From positions 1 to 6,938 of the forward strand of contig JAHJWA010000099.1 in assembly GCA_018828205.1 (NCBI GenBank): DNA of 6,938 nt, in the 5' to 3' direction. The position numbers were made by a program, and so were the translations under genes. Every line of letters starts with the position of its first letter. Within the stretch, counting starts at the first letter, position 1. Shown piece after piece: positions 1-5,560 of this stretch. This DNA is from Alphaproteobacteria bacterium (GTDB taxonomy: Bacteria; Pseudomonadota; Alphaproteobacteria; Sphingomonadales; Sphingomonadaceae). The notes under the pieces were generated by a model that saw only the letters and a program-made list of their open reading frames with translations, did not search any database and was not told where the DNA came from.

Positions 1-1376
1 CGCTCCGCCAGATCGGTGTCGAGCGCAGCAAGCCGTTCCTCCAGCGCCATGAGCGCCGCCTCCTCGATCGCGGCGAAATTCTCGCGGCGTTCGGCGATAC
101 GGGCGTCGAATTGCTCCTCTCGCTGGGCAAGCCTGAGATCGACCGCTTCGGCCTCGGACAGCAGCGCCGGCAGCTTGCGGTTCGAACCATCGACAGCCTG
201 CGAGTCGAGACGAGTGACTTCGGCCAGCATCGTCGTCAGCCGTTCTTGCAGCGCCCCGATCTGCCCGTTCCAAGCCCCCAGCGCCCTGTCCTCGCCGTCG
301 CGGACCGCCTGAGCGGTGGCTGCGGCATCGTCGCGGAGCACACGAATCCGTGCGCGCAATTCGACCAGCGCATTGTCCTCGTCCTCGCGGTGTATCTGCG
401 CCAATTCGCTCATTTCGTCCCGCAGCGCCGCCGCGCGCGTGCGGATATGCGCGAGCGCATCGATCTCGCGCCCGTCGAGCTCGTTGCGGAAGGTTTCGCT
501 CTCGGAGCGAAGCATCGTAAAGCGATCGGCAGCCGCGGTATCGATCTGGTCGAGCCGCGCAGCGAGGTCGTCGAGCGCGCCATCGATCCGCTCGCGCAGC
601 GAGCTCACCTGGCGCTCGCTCGCTTCGCCGAATTCGTTGAGACGGGAGAAACCCGAGACCAGTTCCTCGAGCTGGGCGGTGGCGGTGCGCCCCGCGCTGC
701 CGATCTGGTTCGAGGCATCGCGTGCGGAAGTCGCGATAACGGGAAGATTATCGCGCAGTTTTGACATATTCTCCACCGCGGTGGTGCTGACGCTTGCGAT
801 CGCATCGACTTGAGCACCATTGATCTGCACCAGGTCCTGCAATCGGCCCGCATGCTCGGAAATCCGCTCGCTCGCCGAACGACCAAGGAATTCCAGCTCG
901 CGGCTCTGTGTGGTGAGGAATTCGCGCGCCATGCTGAGCTCGCGATTGATCCGGTGCAGCCGTTCCTCGAGCCGCTCCGATTCCAGCGAGAGCACGCGTG
1001 CGGCATCGCCGAAGCGATGCGCCTCGCGCGCGGAATTGCGCATCGCTAGCAGCCAGATGCCGACCACCAGCAAGACCGGAACGGCCCATGCGGTGATCCA
1101 CCCGATCCATTGCTGCGGTGTCCCGCCCGCCAAGATGTCATTGCGGTTGGCCCAGCCGAAGAAGCCCGACCATCCCAGGATGAGCAGCCCGGCCGCGGCA
1201 GGAATTATCCAGGACAAACTGCGCCTTGCAGGTGCATCCTCGAGCCATTCCTGTTCGTCGTCGACGGTATATTCGTCCGGGTTCGGCGAGCCTTCGCGCT
1301 CGCCTCCGACAAATGCTTCCGAAGACGGGTCGGTCTCGTCCCCCTCGACGGCTCGAATATGCGTTCCTGTGCTCAT
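1..1376 (-). CDS. Membrane-anchored long coiled-coil protein, TipN-like architecture (partial, C-terminus outside window)
   Basis: An uninterrupted minus-strand frame of 458 codons is open at the left edge, so the C-terminus is missing. Residues 9-48 are strongly acidic. Two hydrophobic helices follow at about 55-75 and 89-111, separated by a short loop containing GGTPQQWIGW. From about 120 to the edge the chain is charged, Ala/Leu/Glu/Arg-rich helix with heptad character and no globular domain, so a long coiled coil facing the cytoplasm is expected. No ATPase (Walker) or methyl-accepting motif was seen. The two-helix-plus-coiled-coil plan is that of TipN, the Caulobacter new-pole marker, and similar proteins are usually annotated as hypothetical in sphingomonads; the functional link is inference. 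Start: ATG at 1376, with no clear Shine-Dalgarno; an in-frame GTG at 1391 would add five residues. It is divergent from the Hpt-like gene and shares a promoter region with a CtrA-like palindrome. The gene is real: every antisense frame here gives low-complexity Ser/Arg-rich protein. Confidence 0.82.
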   Translation of the reverse strand, partial: MSTGTHIRAVEGDETDPSSEAFVGGEREGSPNPDEYTVDDEQEWLEDAPARRSLSWIIPAAAGLLILGWSGFFGWANRNDILAGGTPQQWIGWITAWAVPVLLVVGIWLLAMRNSAREAHRFGDAARVLSLESERLEERLHRINRELSMAREFLTTQSRELEFLGRSASERISEHAGRLQDLVQINGAQVDAIASVSTTAVENMSKLRDNLPVIATSARDASNQIGSAGRTATAQLEELVSGFSRLNEFGEASERQVSSLRERIDGALDDLAARLDQIDTAAADRFTMLRSESETFRNELDGREIDALAHIRTRAAALRDEMSELAQIHREDEDNALVELRARIRVLRDDAAATAQAVRDGEDRALGAWNGQIGALQERLTTMLAEVTRLDSQAVDGSNRKLPALLSEAEAVDLRLAQREEQFDARIAERRENFAAIEEAALMALEERLAALDTDLAE

Positions 1377-1402
1377 ACCCGAAACTATCACACCTGCGTC
1401 CC

Positions 1403-1422
1403 GGTTAAACCCTGTTTTAACC
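1403..1422. promoter_or_regulatory. Inverted repeat with overlapping CtrA-like boxes in divergent promoter
   Basis: The arms GGTTAAA (1403-1409) and TTTAACC (1416-1422) are perfect reverse complements separated by six bases. Read for the alphaproteobacterial CtrA consensus TTAA-N7-TTAA(C), the plus strand gives TAAA-N7-TTAAC (1406-1421), one mismatch. By symmetry the minus strand gives the same one-mismatch box. The site lies in the 67-bp gap between the divergent coiled-coil and Hpt-like genes, 27 bp from the first start and 21 bp from the second, so one regulator could control both. AT-rich islands are conspicuous in this GC-rich DNA. The identity of the binding protein is inferred; a different dimeric repressor could also use this palindrome. 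Confidence 0.5.
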
Positions 1423-1443
1423 AAGCCGTGTCAGGGATCCGGG

Positions 1444-1755
1444 ATGGCGTTTCACTCCGGGCCCTTCGAAGCCGCACTGGCAACCGCTGCGGGTGACGAT
1501 GGCCCGCTTCAGCGAGAACTCAAGGCGGGTTTCCTCCAAAGCGCCGAACGCCAGCTCGATCTCATGCGCCGTTCGCGCTGCGACGCGAACTGGGAGATGG
1601 CCGCGCGGCGGCTGCATGCCCTCGCCGGCGGCTTTCACGCGGCGCAATTGATGGATATGGCTCGCGGTGCGATCGGCGCCGTGCCCGGCGATCCCGCCGT
1701 CTTGCGCGAAATCGAAGCGCATCTGAGCGAAATTCGCGGGCAGACTACCGGTTGA
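1444..1755 (+). CDS. Small Hpt-like (histidine phosphotransfer) protein
   Basis: This 103-residue, mostly helical, soluble protein resembles Hpt domains. The segment RRLHALAGG (residues 56-64) fits the Hpt phosphorylation-site pattern H-x-L-K-G, with H58 as candidate phosphoacceptor, although the conserved Lys is Ala (H-A-L-A-G). The preceding helix (about 23-45) and the following ones (about 66-78 and 84-98) complete the expected bundle, and the length matches a stand-alone Hpt. Such proteins relay phosphate between a hybrid or histidine kinase and a response regulator in the cytoplasm. The frame stays open far upstream, but that part runs antisense to the coiled-coil gene; ATG 1444 is the first start beyond the divergent promoter. 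Its Shine-Dalgarno is poor (GGGATCCGGG directly before ATG). Because the Lys-Gly part of the motif is altered, it could be a phosphorylation-dead relative. Confidence 0.65.
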   Translation: MAFHSGPFEAALATAAGDDGPLQRELKAGFLQSAERQLDLMRRSRCDANWEMAARRLHALAGGFHAAQLMDMARGAIGAVPGDPAVLREIEAHLSEIRGQTTG

Positions 1756-1770
1756 AACCGCTTTGGGATT

Positions 1771-1785
1771 TGGCACACGGTACGC
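1771..1785 (+). promoter_or_regulatory. Weak sigma-54-like promoter candidate
   Basis: The gap between the Hpt-like gene and the next start contains TGGCAC (1771-1776) with GG and GC spaced by exactly ten bases (1772-1773 and 1784-1785), the spacing of a -24/-12 sigma-54 promoter. The -12 element reads ACGCT rather than TTGCW, so the match is incomplete, and no enhancer site or RpoN-dependent gene type supports it. It is listed mainly because this 79-bp gap otherwise shows only a ribosome binding site. Confidence 0.15.
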
Positions 1786-1819
1786 TTGTCCCTATCCCCT
1801 GCGAACCCGCACCAATCAC

Positions 1820-1824
1820 GGAAG
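1820..1824 (+). promoter_or_regulatory. Ribosome binding site supporting a TTG start
   Basis: GGAAG ends ten bases before TTG 1835. No comparable purine run precedes the alternative TTG at 1763, so this site decides the start of the membrane protein in favour of 1835. Confidence 0.45.
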
Positions 1825-1834
1825 CCCGCCAGCT

Positions 1835-3058
1835 TTGCGCATCGCCATTCTGACCGCTCTTGCCGAGGATCCCGACCACAAGGGACGCAAGCGCGCGTTC
1901 CGCATTTTCGCCGGTCGATCGATTCTTTCGCATCAGCTCGATTGCGCGATCGATCTGGGTTGCGAGAGCGTGGCCTGCCTCGTCGGCGGGCTCGGGCAGG
2001 ACGTCATCGCCTGCCAACACCGCGCCGAAGCCGCGGGCGTGCGCTTTCAGGCGATCGAGGACATCCGGCGGCTGTCGGGTGTGGTCAAGGCGGATGACGA
2101 TGTGCTCGTGATCGCCGACGGCCTGCTGCCTGCGGCCGATGAGGCCGTTCGGCTGCTGGGAGAACGTCCGGTGGTGCCGACCTTTCCCGTCGATCCCGCG
2201 CTGGCGCTCGGCTTCGAGCGGATCGATGGCGAGCGCGCCTGGAGCGGGATGCTGCGGACGAGGGGTCAGTCGGTCGAACGGCTGTCCGATCTCCCCCCCG
2301 ATGCTGACGCGGCCTCGGCATTGCTGCGGATCACGCTTCAGAACGGGACCCGGCAAATGCCGCTCGACCCGGCACTGCTCGCGAATGGCGACTGGTTGCT
2401 GCGGGCGGATTCTGCGACGCTGCTGGCGCGCGAGAAGCGCTGGATCTCCGGGCGCATATCGCCGGTATCCTTCGCCGCACCCGGTCTCGCCACGGCGGAG
2501 CGGATCGGCAGTCGTCTCGCGCGCGACGTGGTGGGCACCCGGCTCGAGCGCATTCCGCTCCTCGCCGCGGTTGCCATGGGCGTGCTCGCAGCTCTGATCG
2601 CCGCGCTGGGCAAACCGCTGGTGGCGCTGTCGCTGGGGACGGCGATGGCGGTGCTGCTGCCCATTGCCGGGGTCATCCAGCGGCTAGCGCGAATCCCCCG
2701 CAACCGCACGACGCGGCTGGGCGTGGACAACAGCTTGCGCGCTGGCGCCGATCTCCTGCTTGTCGCGCTGGTCGCCCTGACCATTCCGGTCGAGGGCCCG
2801 GCCTGGCTGCGGCTGTTCGTGCCCGCGATGCTGTTCGGGCTGTTGCGCCTGGGCGAACGGCTGACCGGCGCAGGCGCCACGCAAGGCCGCGCGGCCAGCT
2901 GGCGAGCGCTCTATGCCGATCGGATCGTGCTCCTTGCCGTGATATTGCCGGCGGCGTTCTTCGGGTTTGCGCAACTTGCTTGCGCGGCCCTTTCGCTGCT
3001 CGTACTCGGCTCGCTTTTCACCACCGATACGGAGGAACGCGGGCTAACGGCGGATTAA
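1835..3058 (+). CDS. Degenerate nucleotidyltransferase-like domain fused to a membrane domain, unknown function
   Basis: A 407-residue protein in two parts. Residues 1-235 look like an alpha/beta nucleotide-sugar or cytidylyltransferase (GT-A-like) fold: an opening strand (RIAILTAL), an AGRSILSHQLDCA helix placed where such enzymes have the post-loop helix, CLVGG, and DDDVLVIADG (87-96), which resembles the acidic metal-binding strand. The glycine-rich nucleotide loop (LAGGxGxR) is missing, so activity as a transferase is doubtful. Residues 241-395 hold five or six hydrophobic helices (about 241-259, 261-281, 303-318, 323-340, 362-395), placing it in the inner membrane. Nucleotidyltransferase-plus-membrane fusions are known in inositol phospholipid synthesis, but the CDP-alcohol phosphotransferase signature DG-x2-AR-x8-G-x3-D-x3-D is not seen. 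Start: TTG 1835 is preferred because the fold starts there and GGAAG lies ten bases upstream; an earlier TTG at 1763 would add a non-homologous-looking, low-complexity stretch. Function unknown. Confidence 0.72.
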   Translation: MRIAILTALAEDPDHKGRKRAFRIFAGRSILSHQLDCAIDLGCESVACLVGGLGQDVIACQHRAEAAGVRFQAIEDIRRLSGVVKADDDVLVIADGLLPAADEAVRLLGERPVVPTFPVDPALALGFERIDGERAWSGMLRTRGQSVERLSDLPPDADAASALLRITLQNGTRQMPLDPALLANGDWLLRADSATLLAREKRWISGRISPVSFAAPGLATAERIGSRLARDVVGTRLERIPLLAAVAMGVLAALIAALGKPLVALSLGTAMAVLLPIAGVIQRLARIPRNRTTRLGVDNSLRAGADLLLVALVALTIPVEGPAWLRLFVPAMLFGLLRLGERLTGAGATQGRAASWRALYADRIVLLAVILPAAFFGFAQLACAALSLLVLGSLFTTDTEERGLTAD

Positions 3059-3059
3059 C
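3044..3059 (+). promoter_or_regulatory. CtrA-like box ahead of the helical protein/kinase gene pair
   Basis: The sequence reads CTAA-N7-TTAAC with exact spacing, one mismatch from the CtrA consensus TTAA-N7-TTAAC. It covers the TAA stop (3056-3058) of the membrane protein gene and ends 22 bases before ATG 3082. If CtrA activates from here, the transcript start would fall near or after ATG 3082, which would favour the in-frame ATG at 3100; if it represses, this does not follow. Recognition is by pattern only. Confidence 0.5.
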
Positions 3060-3081
3060 CACGCCATGCTACGCGCAACCC

Positions 3082-4056
3082 ATGATCGAGCCCCAGAAGA
3101 TGGCTGAAACCGAATGGCCCGAAGGCGACGCGCTGCGCCTCGCGCTGGCGCGCGGCGACCGGGCGCTGGGCCGTATCGGTCCGATCCTTGGGCATCTGCT
3201 GTCCGCGCGGGACCAGTCGCTGTTCAGCGATGCCATCGTGGCGCGGGTGCGCGGTATGCTGATCCATCTCGCCTGGCAGGTTCTGCGCGTCCAGGCCGAG
3301 GCGACCGGCCAAAAGGGACGAGAGCAATTCGCCGCCGAACACGGCGAGGTGCTGGCCGAGCATTTCTTCGCCAGTCCGCTGCTGGTAGCGCATTGCCACG
3401 CGCTCGCGCTTGAATGGCGGCTCGCCTCTGGCCTGGAGGAGGAAGCAGCGCTCGATCCCGTGCTCTCGCCCCTGATGCAGACATTGATCGGGCACGAGGA
3501 CACGCAGATCGCCAGCGCCGCGATGGCGGCGCTCGCCGCGCAGGCACGCTTCGCCCAGGCGCAGCGGCGAATGGAACTGTCGATCGCTGAACTGCCGGGC
3601 GAATTGCTCCACGAGGCGCTGTTGGCCTGGCGCGCCTTCAACCGCAACGAGCGCTCTGATGCGCTCACTCGCGCGGAAGGCAAATTGCGCGCGGAATTCG
3701 ACGAGGGGGCGGGACGTCTGGCGCTGCTCGATCGCGTCGTCACCTCGCTGGGGACCGGCGCAAACGCCGTTTTGGCGATCGACCAGGGCGGGGTGGCGCT
3801 GTTCCTTTCCGCTCTCGCGCTGCGTTCGGGGCAAAGCCGAGATATCGCCGCGCTGGCCACCAATGAGCAGCAGGCTGCGCGACTGGCGCTCAGCCTGCGC
3901 GCGGCCGGGCTCAAGCCGCAGGATGTCGAGGCGCAGTTGTTGCGCATCCATCCGAACGAACTGCCGCCGCAAGGATTGGAGCAAATCGGTACCCGCGAGG
4001 CAGCGCAACTGCTCGCGCAAGGGACGGCACATGGCTCAGGCCGGGGCGGAGTCTGA
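3082..4056 (+). CDS. All-helical cytoplasmic protein of unknown function, coupled to the downstream kinase-like gene
   Basis: A 324-residue protein, rich in Ala, Leu, Glu and Arg, without signal peptide or membrane helices. It appears to be a series of helical hairpins: for example GRIGPILGHLLSARDQ near residue 30, and IASAAMAALAAQARFAQAQ in the middle. The general look is like alphaproteobacterial DUF2336 helical-repeat proteins, but I cannot confirm membership; no catalytic motif is apparent. Start: ATG 3082 opens the likely protein, with no good Shine-Dalgarno; ATG 3100 (seventh codon) is a reasonable alternative. The stop is followed after three bases by the ATG of the kinase-like gene, so the two are surely co-transcribed and probably translationally coupled, which suggests that this protein works with, or regulates, that kinase. 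A CtrA-like box lies directly upstream. Confidence 0.75.
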   Translation: MIEPQKMAETEWPEGDALRLALARGDRALGRIGPILGHLLSARDQSLFSDAIVARVRGMLIHLAWQVLRVQAEATGQKGREQFAAEHGEVLAEHFFASPLLVAHCHALALEWRLASGLEEEAALDPVLSPLMQTLIGHEDTQIASAAMAALAAQARFAQAQRRMELSIAELPGELLHEALLAWRAFNRNERSDALTRAEGKLRAEFDEGAGRLALLDRVVTSLGTGANAVLAIDQGGVALFLSALALRSGQSRDIAALATNEQQAARLALSLRAAGLKPQDVEAQLLRIHPNELPPQGLEQIGTREAAQLLAQGTAHGSGRGGV

Positions 4057-4059
4057 GCG

Positions 4060-5505
4060 ATGGCAACGGTGGGAACACGCTATCTGGCGCATGGCTCGGT
4101 CGATGCCGATGGCCGGCTGACGCAGGCCGAGGAGCCGCTCGCGAGCCTGCAGCAGGCCTGTGGCGGCGAGATCGGCGGTACAGTGGCCATTCCCGAGCTG
4201 CTCGCGCTTGTGACCAAGGCGCAGAGATACGGGCTCAGGCTGGCGCGCCAGTTTCGCGCCAGCGACGGCGAGGAGCGGATTACCGCCTGGGTCGAGATCG
4301 AGCCCGCCACCGCGCCCGACGGGACGGTCACGGGTTGCGAATTGGCGATCGTCTCGTGGCAGACAGAGGACCTTCCGCCCGAGGACGAAGCCGAAGCGGC
4401 GCGGCGGCGCAGCGAGATCGCGCGCAATCTGTCCGATCTCACCGCGCGTCTCGATCCCGACCAGGGCGTGCTCTCGGTCGAAGTCGAGGCACCCGATCTC
4501 ACCCGGCTCGAGCTGCTGATGCAGGCGGGAATCGGCCGACCCTGGACCGATTTCGTCGATTTCCCCGGCAGTTCCCACCGCCAGCCGCTGCATTGGCGCC
4601 TGCTCGATGGCGCGGAATGCACGGTCGAGGGATCCAAGCGGAGCTGGACCGCCCATCTCGAACCGCTCGGGCAGCCCGAGCCCGGCAGCGCGGGCTTCGT
4701 GCTGCATCTTTCGGCCAACAAGCCGCTCGGCATGCAAGAGCTGGACCTTGGCGCAACCGCGACACCCAACGCGCCTTCTCTGGGCCGCGACATCTCGCCC
4801 GTGCTGCGCCAGCCGATCAACCGGATCATCGCCAATGCCGAAACGATCCGCACCAAGCTCGCCGGGCCGCTGGCCGAGGAATACAGCGATTACGCCGCCG
4901 ACATTGCAACCGCGGGGCAGCATCTGCTTTCCCTGATCGACGATCTTTCGGATCTCGAGGTGGTCGAGTCGGAGGATTTCGTCACCGCCCCCGACCGGAT
5001 CGATCTGGGCGATGTCGCGCGGCAGGCCTGCGGCATTCTCGGCGTTCGCGCGCGCGAGAAGGGCACCACGCTGGTTCCGCCGGTCAAGGGTGAGAGCCAG
5101 CTGGCGATCGCCGAATTCCGCCGCGTCTTGCAGATCTTGATCAATCTCATCAACAACGCGATCCGCTATTCGCCCGAAGGCAGCCAGGTTTGGGTCCGGC
5201 TCGATCGGATCGGTCAGCGCGCGCTGATCACGGTGGCGGACCAGGGCCACGGCATCCCGGAGGAGCAGCAGGAAAAGGTGTTCGAGAAGTTCGAGCGGCT
5301 CGGTCGCAGCGGCGATGGCGGCTCGGGTCTGGGGCTCTATATTTCGCGGCGGATCGCCCGCGCTATGGATGGCGATCTGACCGTCGAGAGCGCGCCGGGG
5401 CAGGGCGCCCGCTTCACGCTCTCGGTGCCGGCGGCGGAGGAATTGCGCAGTCGGCCGCGCGAAGGGCCGGAGCTGAACGCGCCTGAGACACCCGACGGCA
5501 AGTGA
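4060..5505 (+). CDS. Soluble sensor histidine kinase-like protein with Pro in place of the phosphoacceptor His
   Basis: A 481-residue cytoplasmic protein without membrane helices. Residues about 10-100 and 130-218 look like two divergent PAS-type sensor domains. A dimerisation/phosphotransfer helical hairpin follows (about 240-305). Its H-box, normally S-H-E-L-R-T-P, reads S-P-V-L-R-Q-P (246-252), so P247 stands where the phosphorylated His should be. The second helix keeps the family pattern GQHLLSLIDDLSDLE (286-300). The ATP-binding domain is complete: N-box INLINNAIRYSP (361-372, N366), G1 DQGHGI (394-399), F-box FEKF (408-411), G2 GSGLGLYIS (421-429). By family knowledge it cannot autophosphorylate in the normal way, but it may bind ATP and act as an allosteric partner or pseudokinase, as Caulobacter DivL, whose H-box carries Tyr, does for CckA and CtrA. 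It starts three bases after the helical-protein gene and ends just before a terminator. Kinase family is certain; role is inferred. Confidence 0.9.
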   Translation: MATVGTRYLAHGSVDADGRLTQAEEPLASLQQACGGEIGGTVAIPELLALVTKAQRYGLRLARQFRASDGEERITAWVEIEPATAPDGTVTGCELAIVSWQTEDLPPEDEAEAARRRSEIARNLSDLTARLDPDQGVLSVEVEAPDLTRLELLMQAGIGRPWTDFVDFPGSSHRQPLHWRLLDGAECTVEGSKRSWTAHLEPLGQPEPGSAGFVLHLSANKPLGMQELDLGATATPNAPSLGRDISPVLRQPINRIIANAETIRTKLAGPLAEEYSDYAADIATAGQHLLSLIDDLSDLEVVESEDFVTAPDRIDLGDVARQACGILGVRAREKGTTLVPPVKGESQLAIAEFRRVLQILINLINNAIRYSPEGSQVWVRLDRIGQRALITVADQGHGIPEEQQEKVFEKFERLGRSGDGGSGLGLYISRRIARAMDGDLTVESAPGQGARFTLSVPAAEELRSRPREGPELNAPETPDGK

Positions 5506-5510
5506 CACGA

Positions 5511-5536
5511 AAAAGGGGCGCCGAAGCGCCCCTTTT
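5511..5536. terminator. Bidirectional intrinsic terminator between convergent genes
   Basis: AAAAGGGGCGC (5511-5521) and GCGCCCCTTTT (5526-5536) form a perfect 11-bp stem with a four-base loop, CGAA. The GC core is flanked by A and T runs, so either strand yields a GC stem followed by a short U tract. It sits six bases after the kinase-like stop and about 25 bases beyond the gltA stop, serving both convergent genes. Confidence 0.9.
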
Positions 5537-5560
5537 CCTTATGGACAAGACAGCGAAAGC

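Noticed and set aside
16..1443. Plus-strand frames in the first 1.4 kb, including the long upstream extension of the Hpt-like frame
   Set aside because: They give Ser/Arg-rich low-complexity protein and run antisense to a continuous coiled-coil gene with convincing membrane helices.
1763..1834. Earlier TTG start for the membrane protein
   Set aside because: No ribosome binding site precedes it and the added 24 residues look non-coding; TTG 1835 starts the fold and has GGAAG upstream.
2555..3020. CDP-alcohol phosphatidyltransferase assignment for the membrane half
   Set aside because: The signature DG-x2-AR-x8-G-x3-D-x3-D is not present in the membrane region.
4921..4926. H288 of the kinase-like protein as a replacement phosphoacceptor
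   Set aside because: This His lies in the second helix pattern (S-G-x-H-L-L), common to ordinary kinases as well, and is not the phosphorylation site.
4036..5508. Long minus-strand open frame (490 codons) opposite the kinase-like gene
   Set aside because: The plus strand encodes clear kinase N, G1, F and G2 boxes; the antisense product has no recognisable domain.
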